64,000 nt of DNA from Marinobacter sp. NP-4(2019) (GTDB taxonomy: Bacteria > Pseudomonadota > Gammaproteobacteria > Pseudomonadales > Oleiphilaceae): assembly GCF_003994855.1 (NCBI RefSeq), contig NZ_CP034142.1:3224001-3288000 (forward strand), given 5' to 3'. Within the stretch, counting starts at the first letter, position 1. Every line of letters starts with the position of its first letter. The translations under genes were made by a program, and so were the position numbers. A model generated the notes under the pieces. That model searched no databases, was not told where the DNA came from, and was given only the letters and a program-made list of their open reading frames with translations. Positions 41,419 through 51,033 of this stretch are shown in pieces.

Positions 41419-42414
41419 ATGCAGACTGTCTCGGTCATAGGTTTTGATGGCGCTTTGGCCAGTGCCATTACCGGCGTTATTGATCTGTTTCGGCTTGCCG
41501 GCGTGACCTGGGCACGGATAAACGGAGAGCCGCCCGAACCGCAATTTACTACCCGTTTGCTAACGAAGGACGGGGTGCCCTGCCGTTGTATAAACGGCCT
41601 GACGATTCTTCCGGATGGGGCATGGAACGACAGGCCGTCTTCTGAGGACGACACCAATCTGGTCATCATTCCAACCATTGGTGGGCCGATTGAGCGGGTG
41701 TTGGCAGAGAACCCGGAGCTGATTAAAAGGCTTGCCGGTTTTCAGTCGTCAGACTCGGGGCAGGTGCGGGTAGCCAGCAACTGCACGGGCGCTTTCATGC
41801 TGGCGGAGGCCGGTCTGTTGGATGGACGGCAGGCGACGACTCACTGGGGGTTCAGCAATCAGTTTCGTCAGCGATACCCTGCGGTGGATCTGCACCAGGA
41901 CAAACTGGTGACGGTGGACGGTCATATTGCCTGTGCCGGGGGTGGTATGGCCTGGTGGGACCTGGGGATTTACCTGGTGGAGCGATACGCCGGAGCGCGG
42001 GTGGCGCGTGAGCTGGCGAAGGCGTTTGTGATCGATGCCGGGCGGACCAGTCAGGCACCTTATGGTGCTCTGCAGGCCCGGCGGTACCATTCGGATGCGG
42101 CCATCCTGAAACTGCAGGACTGGCTGGATGAGCATTATGATCAGCCGGTAACCCTGCAATTCCTTGCCGCACAATGCGGTTTGACGGAACGTTCTCTGAT
42201 TCGACGGTTCAGGGCAGCGACTGGCGACACCCCTGTCGGCTACCTTCAGATTCTCAGGATTGAGGCGGCACGACAACGTCTGGAAAGTTCCCGAATATCG
42301 GTGGAAGAGGTGACCCGCCAGGTAGGCTACGAGGACCTCAGTTCGTTCAGTCGACTATTTCGTAAACACACGGGGTTGTCGCCGGGTGCCTATCGTTCCC
42401 GATTCTCCCGATAA
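41419..42414 (+). CDS. GlxA-family AraC-type transcriptional regulator
   Basis: A 331-residue regulator with an N-terminal DJ-1/PfpI-like sensor domain (1-190; NCTGAFMLAEAGLLDG marks the cysteine elbow, which here keeps a cysteine) and a C-terminal AraC HTH domain (about 225-325; QWL-type QCGLTERSLIRRFRAATG and VGYEDLSSFSRLFRKHTG). Such regulators respond to small molecules such as amines or carnitine-like compounds. It is divergent from the acyl-CoA dehydrogenase gene, which makes that gene a possible target. Ligand unknown. Confidence 0.88.
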   Translation: MQTVSVIGFDGALASAITGVIDLFRLAGVTWARINGEPPEPQFTTRLLTKDGVPCRCINGLTILPDGAWNDRPSSEDDTNLVIIPTIGGPIERVLAENPELIKRLAGFQSSDSGQVRVASNCTGAFMLAEAGLLDGRQATTHWGFSNQFRQRYPAVDLHQDKLVTVDGHIACAGGGMAWWDLGIYLVERYAGARVARELAKAFVIDAGRTSQAPYGALQARRYHSDAAILKLQDWLDEHYDQPVTLQFLAAQCGLTERSLIRRFRAATGDTPVGYLQILRIEAARQRLESSRISVEEVTRQVGYEDLSSFSRLFRKHTGLSPGAYRSRFSR

Positions 42415-42525
42415 TCCGCCGGAAACGCCCGGCTGGCCCGGGTTATGCATCGATATTGGATGTGAGCCATTACGTGCCACGGAACGTAAAGAACATTGAC
42501 AGGTGTAAAAATGGGGAGGTTCGCC

Positions 42526-42690
42526 ATGAACGCACCGATCAGACAAAACCAGGCAGACATTCTGAGCAAGCTTTATGACATGAAACAAAAGCAGATCGCT
42601 CAGGCCTCTCAGCAGGGAAACAGCTTGCGTTGTCAGGTACTTGAAGCGGAAGCGGAAGCCATCTTCAATGCCCTGAAATCCATCCGGTAA
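42526..42690 (+). CDS. Small 54-residue protein, unknown
   Basis: A short hydrophilic protein rich in Q, A and E (MNAPIRQNQADILSKLYDMK). The ATG at 42526 has GGGAGG 6 bases upstream, while in-frame starts at 42496 and 42511 lack such spacing. Two predicted helices could form a coiled coil. It ends 19 bases before the convergent CBS-protein gene stop. No family recognised. Confidence 0.5.
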   Translation: MNAPIRQNQADILSKLYDMKQKQIAQASQQGNSLRCQVLEAEAEAIFNALKSIR

Positions 42691-42709
42691 CGGGACAATT
42701 CCGCAGACA

Positions 42710-43729
42710 TCAGGAGCTGTATTTTTTCAGGCGTCGGCTCCATCGTTGCTTCGCATAACGGCGAAGGTTGGACACATTATCGGTTTCGTCCACGATCTCG
42801 GTGCCCAAAAGTGTCTCCAATATGTCCTCCAGCGTCACTATTCCAAGCCAGGTCCCCAGTTCGTCATAGACCACCGCCAGGTGCTGCCGCTCTCGCAACA
42901 TATCTGAAAACACCAGTTCGATATTGGTGTTGCCCTTCACCCTCTTGACCGCTCTCATGCTCTTCTGGAGGTCTGCATCATCAGGCAGGGTGATCAGATC
43001 CGAGCGGTGCATGTAGCCCAGTGCCTCACCATCCTCGTCGATCACCGGATAGCGGGAAAAGGGCCCCGCCTTCACTTTTTCCCGGAACTGCCCAATGGTG
43101 GTGTCCGGCGAGATGAATTTGCACACCGTGCGCGGGGTCATCACGGAGCTGACCTTGATCTCATGGAAGCGCAGCACATTCTGGATCATCCGCCGCTCAT
43201 CTTCGTCCAGCGCCTGCTGATCCTTACCGATTTCCACCAGGGCGCTGATTTCGGCCCGGACATCTGTCTCGGGTTCACCAGGCGCAATACGACGGGTGAC
43301 CTGCTTTGACAGCCATATAAACGGCAGAAGCGCCTTGATCATGAAGCCCAGTATGGCGGGAAGGTGCGGCGCAATACCGCGCCAGTATTTTGCACCGATT
43401 GTCTTGGGGATGATTTCCGACAGGATCAGGATGGCCAGGGTCATCGCGGCAGAAGCCACACCAAGCCAGGCCTCGCCGAAGACGACGGTAACCTGGGCGC
43501 CCACCCCGGTAGCACCCACCGTATGAGCTACGGTGTTAAGGGTCAGTATTGCAGAGAGCGGGTCATCCACGTCATCCTTCAGTTTTCTCAGTCTTGCAAA
43601 CAAATCGACGTTATTGCTCTTGAGAGAGGCAATGTAGCTCGGCGTAACGGAGAGCAACGCCGCTTCGAGGATGGAACACAAAAAAGAAAAACCAATAGAC
43701 AGAACTGCAAAAGCAATCAGGAGCGTCAT
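42710..43729 (-). CDS. CNNM/DUF21 plus CBS-domain membrane protein
   Basis: A 339-residue protein with an N-terminal DUF21/CNNM membrane domain (about 1-165, four hydrophobic helices, FSFLCSILEAALLSVTPSYI) followed by a tandem CBS pair (about 190-310; RTVCKFISPDTTIGQFREKV, LAVVYDELGTWLGIVTLEDI). It lacks the usual C-terminal CorC_HlyC transporter-associated domain. Family members bind adenine nucleotides or Mg-ATP and influence Mg2+/Co2+ efflux. It stands alone between convergent neighbours. Confidence 0.85.
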   Translation of the reverse strand: MTLLIAFAVLSIGFSFLCSILEAALLSVTPSYIASLKSNNVDLFARLRKLKDDVDDPLSAILTLNTVAHTVGATGVGAQVTVVFGEAWLGVASAAMTLAILILSEIIPKTIGAKYWRGIAPHLPAILGFMIKALLPFIWLSKQVTRRIAPGEPETDVRAEISALVEIGKDQQALDEDERRMIQNVLRFHEIKVSSVMTPRTVCKFISPDTTIGQFREKVKAGPFSRYPVIDEDGEALGYMHRSDLITLPDDADLQKSMRAVKRVKGNTNIELVFSDMLRERQHLAVVYDELGTWLGIVTLEDILETLLGTEIVDETDNVSNLRRYAKQRWSRRLKKYSS

Positions 43730-43795
43730 AAAGACCTTGTGACTTGTGAGATAAACAAATTTTACTCAACGGGCAAGGACTTAACCAGATTTTCT

Positions 43796-43827
43796 CTGTG
43801 CGACGGCAAGCGTAGCCCGTCGCACAG
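43796..43827. terminator. Hairpin after fadH, possible terminator
   Basis: CTGTGCGACGG pairs perfectly with CCGTCGCACAG (11 bp) across a 10-nt loop, 12 bases beyond the fadH stop. On the minus strand no T-run follows, so an intrinsic terminator is doubtful, though the structure is strong. Confidence 0.4.
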
Positions 43828-43838
43828 CATCATCAGAA

Positions 43839-45893
43839 TCAGATGCCCGCAGCCACTTCGGTCCCCTGACGGATAGCCCGCTTTGCGTCCAGCTCTTCAG
43901 CAACGTCGGCACCGCCTATCAAATGGGCTTTCACACCAGCGCCAACCAATTGATCAAATAGTTCACGATAGGATTCCTGACCTGCGCAAATGATCACATT
44001 ATCGACATTCAGCACTTTGCTTTCCGTCACCCTGCCCTCTTTGTCCCGGATGGTGATGTGCAAGCCTTCATCGTCTATGCGGTCATAGCTGCAACCCCGC
44101 ATCATTTCCACGCCACGGTGCTTGAGGCTGCTGCGGTGTACCCAGCCCGAGGTTTTACCCAGGCCACCACCAACCTTGCCGGTTTTGCGCTGCATCAGGT
44201 AGATCTTGCGTGGCGACGGCGTGGACTTACGCTGCGCCAACCCACCAGGTCCGTCAAATGCGGGGTTCACCCCCCACTCCGCCTGCCAGTCACTCACGCT
44301 GATCTGCTCGCCTTCCGGGTGATGACTGAAATCGTGGGTCAGGAATTCGCTGACGTCGAAGCCGATACCGCCGGCACCGATCACCGCAACGCTCTGACCA
44401 ACCGGTTTATTGTGACGCAGGACATCGAGGTAGCCCAGCACCCTGGGATGGTCGATACCGTCTATTTGCGGTGTCCGCGGCTTGACACCGGTGGCGATGA
44501 TGACATCGTCAAACCCCTGTTCGGCCAGCTCTGCAGCCTCGACACGGGAGTTGAGCTTCAGGTCGATCTCCAGCAGTTCAATCTGACGCTGGAAATAGCG
44601 CAGGGTTTCATAAAACTCCTCCTTGCCGGGGATGCGCTTGGCGTAATTGAACTGACCGCCGATCTTGTCGTCGGCTTCGAACAGCGTGACCTTGTGGCCC
44701 CGCTTGGCGGCAGTGGTCGCAGCCGCCAGCCCCGCCGGACCGGCACCCACCACCGCGACACGGCGGACCACCGGTGCGACCGTCAACACCAGTTCGGTTT
44801 CGTGACAGGCCCTGGGGTTTACCAGGCAGGAAGCACGCTTGGCCTTGAAGACATGGTCAAGGCAGGCCTGGTTACAGGCGATACAGGTGTTGATCTCGTC
44901 GGCACGGCCCTGTTCAGCCTTGCGTACGAACTCGCTGTCCGCCAGCAACGGCCTGGCCATGGAGACCATATCCGCCTTGCCGGCGGCAAGAATTTCTTCC
45001 CCTTTCTCCGGGGTATTGATGCGGTTGGTAGTACAGACCGGAATATCCACTTCACCGTAGAACTTGGCCGTTACATCGGCGAAGCCGCCACGGGGTACGG
45101 AGGTCACAATGGTCGGCACCCGGGCCTCATGCCAACCAATACCGGTGTTGATAATGGTGGCACCGGCTTTCTCGATAGCCTTGCCCAGAGTCACAACCTG
45201 GTCCCAGGTTTGCCCACCTTCCACCAGGTCCAGCATGGACAGTCGGTAAATAATGATGAATTCGCGGCCAACCGCCTCACGCATCCGGCGCACAATCTCC
45301 ACCGGCAAACGCATACGGTTCTCATAAGGGCCGCCCCACTTGTCGGTGCGCTTATTGGTACGCTCGCACAGAAACTGGTTGATGAAATACCCTTCCGAAC
45401 CCATCACTTCAACGCCGTCATAGCCGGCCAGTTTCGCCAGTTTCGCGGCATTGACGAAATCGTTAATCTGCCGCTCGACACCTTTGGTGGACAAGGCGCG
45501 GGCCTTGAACAGGCTGATTGGCGCCTTGGTGGCGGATGCGGAGACGATCAGTGGCTGATAGCCATAGCGACCGGCGTGCAGCAACTGCAGGCAGATCTTG
45601 CCGCCCGCTTCATGGACAGCGCCGGTAACGTGCCGGTGCAACAACGCGGTGGCACGGTTGTTCATGGTTGAAGACAAAGGCGCCAGCTGGCCAGCCAGGT
45701 TCGGCGAATACCCCCCGGTGACCATCAGTCCTACGCCCCCTTCAGCCCGCTCGGCAAAATAGCGGGCGAACTTGTGGATGTTCCAGAACCGGTCTTCCAG
45801 GCCGGTGTGCATGGAACCCATCAATACCCGGTTCTTGAGCTCGGTAAAACCGAGGTCGAGGGGCTTGAGAAGGGTCGGATAGGGTGCGGTCAT
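43839..45893 (-). CDS. fadH: NADPH-dependent 2,4-dienoyl-CoA reductase
   Basis: A 684-residue flavo-iron-sulfur enzyme that reduces 2,4-dienoyl-CoA during oxidation of unsaturated fatty acids. The N-terminal OYE-like TIM barrel binds FMN (KNRVLMGSMHTGLED, SEGYFINQFL), the 4Fe-4S site is CIACNQACLDHVFKAKRASC (four cysteines), and the C-terminal part has two nucleotide-binding motifs (VAVVGAGPAGLAAATTA, VAVIGAGGIGFDVSEF) for FAD and NADPH. Length and domain order match E. coli FadH. Strong ORFs on the opposite strand here are codon-shadow effects. Confidence 0.96.
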   Translation of the reverse strand: MTAPYPTLLKPLDLGFTELKNRVLMGSMHTGLEDRFWNIHKFARYFAERAEGGVGLMVTGGYSPNLAGQLAPLSSTMNNRATALLHRHVTGAVHEAGGKICLQLLHAGRYGYQPLIVSASATKAPISLFKARALSTKGVERQINDFVNAAKLAKLAGYDGVEVMGSEGYFINQFLCERTNKRTDKWGGPYENRMRLPVEIVRRMREAVGREFIIIYRLSMLDLVEGGQTWDQVVTLGKAIEKAGATIINTGIGWHEARVPTIVTSVPRGGFADVTAKFYGEVDIPVCTTNRINTPEKGEEILAAGKADMVSMARPLLADSEFVRKAEQGRADEINTCIACNQACLDHVFKAKRASCLVNPRACHETELVLTVAPVVRRVAVVGAGPAGLAAATTAAKRGHKVTLFEADDKIGGQFNYAKRIPGKEEFYETLRYFQRQIELLEIDLKLNSRVEAAELAEQGFDDVIIATGVKPRTPQIDGIDHPRVLGYLDVLRHNKPVGQSVAVIGAGGIGFDVSEFLTHDFSHHPEGEQISVSDWQAEWGVNPAFDGPGGLAQRKSTPSPRKIYLMQRKTGKVGGGLGKTSGWVHRSSLKHRGVEMMRGCSYDRIDDEGLHITIRDKEGRVTESKVLNVDNVIICAGQESYRELFDQLVGAGVKAHLIGGADVAEELDAKRAIRQGTEVAAGI

Positions 45894-46346
45894 AGTGATT
45901 CTCTTGGGTACACAATGAAAAATGTCATGGTAGCACAGGCACCTAAGACCAACGTATGACTCAAAACCCGCGATTCAGCCTCACCCCGGTCAAGCGCGGA
46001 AAGTAATCCTGTACGACGTTATCGGATTGATTAATCACAAGCCGACTTGACCTGAGAGACCTGCCACGTATCATCGGCATTCGTATCTGACTAACGGAGC
46101 ACTTATGACCGCAAGGTCCAACGTGTTAAACCAACCTGGGTTCCGCCCGGTCACTGCCGATGCGCAGAGACACCGGGGCAGGTTGCCGTACTTTCCGGAC
46201 CCACCCCATCTGATCTGATTTTCCCGCTACCTTCCGTCAACGTCGGCGGCTTGCACCGGTTGGTGCAGAATGGCTGGCCGGGGACTAGACTCAGGCACAG
46301 ACTGCATCTCCATCCATGAAAGAGAAAAACCGATAACGAGGTTGCG
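45894..46346. other. Intergenic region, 453 bp, ahead of the mrp operon
   Basis: No gene is clear. A 37-residue frame at 46105-46218 (ATG preceded by GGAG 6 bases upstream) is noted separately. A small hairpin GCACC-GGTT-GGTGC lies near 46253-46266. The mrp start region has CGAGG before the ATG at 46347. Confidence 0.5.
46105..46218 (+). CDS. Possible small ORF upstream of mrpA
   Basis: A 37-codon frame starts at ATG (46105) with a good GGAG ribosome site and ends TGA at 46218. It is proline- and arginine-rich (MTARSNVLNQPGFRP), unlike a membrane peptide, and has no recognisable motif. It could be a leader peptide of the antiporter operon or chance; evidence is only the start context. Confidence 0.25.
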   Translation: MTARSNVLNQPGFRPVTADAQRHRGRLPYFPDPPHLI

Positions 46347-49148
46347 ATGTCGCTACCGCTGGTCGTTTTACTGCCCTTTTTAGGGGCATTGGCAGCACCG
46401 TTGTTTGCACAGGGAGGACGCACGGCAATCGCCATAGCCTCGTCCGTTCCCGCCATTATTGCGCTGGCAGCGCTCTACCCGCACTGGTCAACCCTTGCCA
46501 ACGGGGGCATTGTCCTGCACAGCTATGAGTGGCTGCCGGCGCTGGGCATTTCCTTCAGTTTCCGGCTGGACGGCCTATCGATGCTGTTCGCCTTGTTGAT
46601 TCTGGTTATCGGCCTGCTGATCATTCTGTATGCCCGCTACTACCTGAAGGCCAAGGAGAACGTCGGGAAGTTCTACTCACTCCTGCTGTGTTTCATGGGC
46701 TCGATGCTGGGTATCGTCATGTCCAGCAACCTCCTGCTGATGCTGGTGTTCTGGGAACTGACCAGCCTGACGTCCTTTCTGCTGATCAGTTTCTGGAACC
46801 ATAAACAGGATGCCCGTCGCGGTGCCCGCATGGCGCTGGCCGTCACCGGTGGAGGCGGCTTGGCCCTGATGGCGGGCATTCTGATTCTCGGCAACATTGT
46901 CGGCAGCTTCGAGCTCGATGATGTACTGGCAGCCGGCGACCTGATCAAGGCCCATAGCCTGTATCCTGTCGCCCTCACCCTTGTGCTGCTGGGCGCTTTC
47001 ACCAAATCAGCCCAGTTCCCGTTCCATTTCTGGCTGCCCCATGCCATGCAGGCACCCACCCCGGTATCGGCGTACCTGCATTCCGCCACCATGGTAAAAG
47101 CCGGCATTTTCCTGATGGCTCGCCTTTACCCGGCACTGGCGGGCACCGAACAGTGGTTCTATATGGTCAGCTTCACCGGCATGGCCACACTGTTGATCGG
47201 TGCCTATGTGGCCATGTTCAAACATGACCTGAAGGGTCTGCTGGCACATTCGACGGTCAGTCATTTGGGGTTGATTACCCTGCTGTTTGGCATGGGCACC
47301 AAACTGGCCGCCGTCGCCGCCGTTTTCCACGTGATCAATCACGCCACCTTCAAAGCGTCACTGTTTATGGCGGCGGGCATCATTGACCATGAAACCGGCA
47401 CCCGGGATATGCGGCGGATCAACGGCCTCTGGCAATACATGCCTCATACCGCCACCCTGGCAATGGTTGCCGCGGCCTCTATGGCAGGTGTGCCGTTGCT
47501 CAACGGTTTCCTGAGCAAGGAAATGTTCTTTGCCGAAGCCCTGCAACTGAACCTGCCGGGGTTCTGGGCCTGGATACCACCACTGATCGCCACCCTGGCG
47601 GGGATCTTTGCCGTCGCCTATTCAGCACGTTTTATCCACGATGTGTTCTTCAACGGCAAACCGGTGGACCTGCCGATTTACCCCCCACATGAACCACCCC
47701 GCTATATGAAGATCCCGGTGGAAATCCTGGTGTTTGCCTGCATTATGGTCGGGGTGTTCCCCGCCATCTCCGTTGGTCCGCTGCTTTATGCCGCAGCCAC
47801 TGCCACCCTTGGGGGCGCCGTGCCGGAGTATCATCTGACCATCGTCCACGGTTTCAACCTGCCACTGGTGATGAGTTTTGCTGCCTTCTTTGGTGGCCTG
47901 CTTATGTACAGCCAGCGCCAGCGCTTCTTCGACTTCCACGCCCGCTTCAAGGAAATCGATGAAAAGGCGGTCTTCGAGGCCGTCATTTCCTGGCTGACGA
48001 CGACGGCTAACCGGCTGACTTCCTATATAGAAAACGGCTCTTTGCAACGCTACGCGGCATTGCTGGTTATCAGTGTGGTCGCCGTCGCGATTGTGCCGTT
48101 GACCAGCCTGGGGGTATTCGTCGGCGAGAACGGGCTATCGCCCATCGACTGGCCCACCCTGACGGGCATTGCCGTCCTGATCCTGTGCGCCCTGGCAACA
48201 GCCGTGATGCACCGGGAACGCTTCTACGCTCTGATTCTGCTGAGCGTGGTCGGCCTCCTGGTATCCCTGGGCTTTGCCCGTTTCTCCGCACCGGATCTCG
48301 CCATGACCCAGCTGTCCGTTGAGGTGGTGACCATCGTGCTACTGATGCTGGCGCTCTTTTACATGCCTTCCTGGACCCCGATGGAAAGCTCAACCGGCCG
48401 ACGCGTTCGTGACGTAGTAATTGCCCTGGTTGCTGGCACGGGCATGACCCTGGTAACCCTGGCAATGCTCACCCGGCCGTTTACGTCCATTTCCGAGTAT
48501 TTTCTCGAGAACAGCAAGCCGGGCGGCGGCGGCACCAATGTGGTGAATGTCATCCTCGTTGACTTCCGGGGTTTCGATACCCTTGGTGAAATCACCGTGT
48601 TGGCCATTGCCGCTCTGGGCATCTACGCCATGCTCAAGAATACCGTCCTGACACCGCCGCCCGGCGACGGACAGGGACATGCCTGGAACCGTGATGCCTA
48701 CCCGCTGATGCTGCGTCAGATCGCGCGGCCCATGCTACCCCTGGCACTGATGGTGTCTGTTTATATTTTCCTGCGTGGGCATAACATGCCCGGCGGCGGC
48801 TTCATCGCCGGCCTGATTACAGCCGTGGCACTGATCCTCCAGTACATTGCCAGTGGCATGGTCTGGACCCAGCATCGGGTGCCGTTCCGCTATCACAACG
48901 TCATTGGTCTCGGGCTGCTGTTCGCGGTGATCGCCGGCGCTGCCAGCTACGCGTTTGGCTACCCGTTCCTGACCAGTACGTTCGACTACATAACGTGGCC
49001 GGTTGTCGGCAAATTCGAAGTGGCCTCGGCCCTGGTGTTTGATCTGGGGGTCTATCTCACAGTTATTGGAGCGACACTGCTGGCATTGGTCAGCATCGGT
49101 CGCATGTCTCCCCATTCCGCCATTAAAAGCAAGAAGGAGAGCGCATAA
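46347..49148 (+). CDS. mrpA: Multisubunit Na+/H+ antiporter subunit A fused to B (MrpAB/PhaAB type)
   Basis: The 933-residue protein is the large NuoL-like subunit with an appended MrpB/MnhB domain. The first 600 residues form a proton-channel module (LLLMLVFWELTSLTSFLLI, FHFWLPHAMQAPTPVSAYLHSATMVKAG, HSTVSHLGL). The C-terminal part includes the MnhB signature NNVVNVILVDFRGFDTLGE-type region and TPPPGDGQG-linked helices (GHNMPGGGFIAGLI). The fused organisation is the group found in Pha systems of proteobacteria. It overlaps mrpC by one base (TAATG). It drives Na+ efflux and pH homeostasis. Confidence 0.93.
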   Translation: MSLPLVVLLPFLGALAAPLFAQGGRTAIAIASSVPAIIALAALYPHWSTLANGGIVLHSYEWLPALGISFSFRLDGLSMLFALLILVIGLLIILYARYYLKAKENVGKFYSLLLCFMGSMLGIVMSSNLLLMLVFWELTSLTSFLLISFWNHKQDARRGARMALAVTGGGGLALMAGILILGNIVGSFELDDVLAAGDLIKAHSLYPVALTLVLLGAFTKSAQFPFHFWLPHAMQAPTPVSAYLHSATMVKAGIFLMARLYPALAGTEQWFYMVSFTGMATLLIGAYVAMFKHDLKGLLAHSTVSHLGLITLLFGMGTKLAAVAAVFHVINHATFKASLFMAAGIIDHETGTRDMRRINGLWQYMPHTATLAMVAAASMAGVPLLNGFLSKEMFFAEALQLNLPGFWAWIPPLIATLAGIFAVAYSARFIHDVFFNGKPVDLPIYPPHEPPRYMKIPVEILVFACIMVGVFPAISVGPLLYAAATATLGGAVPEYHLTIVHGFNLPLVMSFAAFFGGLLMYSQRQRFFDFHARFKEIDEKAVFEAVISWLTTTANRLTSYIENGSLQRYAALLVISVVAVAIVPLTSLGVFVGENGLSPIDWPTLTGIAVLILCALATAVMHRERFYALILLSVVGLLVSLGFARFSAPDLAMTQLSVEVVTIVLLMLALFYMPSWTPMESSTGRRVRDVVIALVAGTGMTLVTLAMLTRPFTSISEYFLENSKPGGGGTNVVNVILVDFRGFDTLGEITVLAIAALGIYAMLKNTVLTPPPGDGQGHAWNRDAYPLMLRQIARPMLPLALMVSVYIFLRGHNMPGGGFIAGLITAVALILQYIASGMVWTQHRVPFRYHNVIGLGLLFAVIAGAASYAFGYPFLTSTFDYITWPVVGKFEVASALVFDLGVYLTVIGATLLALVSIGRMSPHSAIKSKKESA

Positions 49149-49519
49149 TGGAGTTGGCATTCGCTCTGGCCATCGGTGCGCTGACTGCCTCCGGTGTGTA
49201 CCTGCTATTACGCGCCCGGACCTTCCCGGTCGTGATCGGCCTGACGCTGTTGTCCTATGGCGTCAACCTGTTCCTGTTCTCTTCCGGCCGACTGGCTACC
49301 GGCGGGCAGCCTATCATCGGCAGCACCAGCCAGTATTCAGATCCACTGCCGCAGGCACTGGTGCTGACCGCCATTGTCATCGGCTTTGCCATGACCGCGT
49401 TTGTGGTGGTGCTGGCCCTCAGGAACCTGGCAGACAATGAAGACGATCACGTAGACGGATACCAGTCCGGGCCGAAGCCCGGGAAGAAGACAGAAGACGC
49501 GGAGGGATCCGGCAAATGA
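49148..49519 (+). CDS. mrpC: Na+/H+ antiporter subunit C (NuoK-like)
   Basis: A 123-residue membrane protein with three helices, homologous to NuoK. SSGRLATGGQPIIG and DPLPQALVLTAIVIGFAMTAFVVVLALR are the conserved MrpC segments, the latter with the buried charged/glutamate-free pattern of this family. The C-terminal 25 residues are hydrophilic. Start and stop overlap the neighbours (TAATG upstream; ATGA with mrpD). Confidence 0.92.
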   Translation: MELAFALAIGALTASGVYLLLRARTFPVVIGLTLLSYGVNLFLFSSGRLATGGQPIIGSTSQYSDPLPQALVLTAIVIGFAMTAFVVVLALRNLADNEDDHVDGYQSGPKPGKKTEDAEGSGK

Positions 49520-51033
49520 ACCACTGGCTTACCGCGCCTATTCTGATCCCCCTTCTCGGGGGCATCCTCCAGGTCTTCATGGGATATGCCCCCATCAGCC
49601 TGCGTCGCACCCTGGCGATGACAACAACGGTCCTCCTCCTGGTGTCCGCCATTGTCCTGTTGGTGCTCGCTGATGACGGCAGCTACCGTGCCTATGCCTT
49701 TGGCAACTGGGCACCACCGTTCGGCATTGTTCTGGTTCTCGACCGTCTTGCAGCGTTAATGCTGGTGTTAACCGCCACATTGGCCCTGTTTTGCCACATC
49801 TATTCCATCGGCGGGGCAGATGAAGGCAACCGGCAGTTCCACGCCCTGTTCCTGTTTCAGTTGCTGGGGTTGAACATCGCCTTCCTGACCGGTGACCTGT
49901 TCAATCTGTTTGTCGCCTTCGAGGTACTGCTGATTGCCTCTTACGGGCTGCTGATGCATGGCACGGGAACCGCACGCACGGTACCGGGATTGCACTACGT
50001 GGTCCTGAATCTGGCCGGCTCTTCAGTCTTCCTGATCAGCGTGGGCATGATCTACAGTGTCACCGGCACCCTCAACATGGCGGACCTCGCGCTGCAGGTG
50101 CCAAAAGTCAGCGGTGAAAATCTGCTCATCGTCAAAGCCGCCGGTATGATGCTGCTGGTGGTGTTTGGACTTAAGGCCGCGATCCTGCCCCTGTGTTTCT
50201 GGCTGCCAAGAGCCTACGCCAAAGCGACCGCGCCCGTTGCTGCGCTCTTCGCAGTGATGACCAAGGTCGGTATCTACGCCATCCTTCGTGTCTACACGCT
50301 GATCTTTGGCAATCAGGCGGGCGAGCTCGCCGGCCTGGGTATGGACTGGCTCTTCCCGCTGGCACTGATTACCCTGGCCATGGGCGTTATCGGTGCGCTG
50401 GGCTCCGAAAGCCTGAAAACCCTGGTGGCCTGGCAAGTCATTATTTCCGTCGGCACCCTTTTGGCTGCCATGTCCCTGGGGTCCGAAGCGGGCACTTCAG
50501 CCGCTCTGTTCTACCTGCTCAACACCACCTGGGTGGTGGGCGGTCTGTTCCTCGTAGCGGACCTGATCAGCCGACAGCGCGGCACTGCCAGGGACCGGAT
50601 CGTGACGGCGCCCAGAATGCACAATCGCACCTTCCTCAGTACGCTGTTCCTGATCGGCGCCGTCGCCGCGGCAGGGCTGCCACCATTGAGTGGCTTCTTT
50701 GCCAAGCTACTGATTCTCCAGGCCGCAGCGCCAGGAACACAAATGGCCTGGCTATGGTCGGTGGTGCTGGGTGGCGGTTTCTTCACGCTCATCGCGTACA
50801 GTCGCGCCGGCAGCATCATATTCTGGCGTACCGTCGATGGTCACATTGAGAACCCAGGCAAGCTCAGTGGTACCGTGTCAGTCTCGGCCGGCGCACTGGT
50901 CGCACTGAGCGTGGTGATCGTTATCCTTGCCGGCCCTATCACCCGCTACGCCGATGCCACAGCGGCGCAACTGCACAACAGCAGCGACTACATTGAAATA
51001 CTGAAAACACCCATGGTCGGGGAGGAGGAATAA
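49516..51033 (+). CDS. mrpD: Na+/H+ antiporter subunit D (NuoN/NuoL-like)
   Basis: A 505-residue polytopic protein, second proton-channel subunit. FEVLLIASYGLLMHGTG contains the conserved glutamate of helix 5, KAAILPLCFWLPRAYAKATAPVAALFA the key lysine and broken helix, and ALGSESLKTLVAWQVISVGT-type text the channel end. About 14 helices. Overlaps mrpC by 4 bases and mrpE by one base, so translation is coupled. Confidence 0.95.
   Translation: MNHWLTAPILIPLLGGILQVFMGYAPISLRRTLAMTTTVLLLVSAIVLLVLADDGSYRAYAFGNWAPPFGIVLVLDRLAALMLVLTATLALFCHIYSIGGADEGNRQFHALFLFQLLGLNIAFLTGDLFNLFVAFEVLLIASYGLLMHGTGTARTVPGLHYVVLNLAGSSVFLISVGMIYSVTGTLNMADLALQVPKVSGENLLIVKAAGMMLLVVFGLKAAILPLCFWLPRAYAKATAPVAALFAVMTKVGIYAILRVYTLIFGNQAGELAGLGMDWLFPLALITLAMGVIGALGSESLKTLVAWQVIISVGTLLAAMSLGSEAGTSAALFYLLNTTWVVGGLFLVADLISRQRGTARDRIVTAPRMHNRTFLSTLFLIGAVAAAGLPPLSGFFAKLLILQAAAPGTQMAWLWSVVLGGGFFTLIAYSRAGSIIFWRTVDGHIENPGKLSGTVSVSAGALVALSVVIVILAGPITRYADATAAQLHNSSDYIEILKTPMVGEEE

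Noticed and set aside
44058..45671. Long open frame (537 codons) opposite fadH
   Set aside because: It mirrors fadH codons on the other strand, has no recognisable motif, and lacks a ribosome site; FadH on the minus strand is unambiguous.
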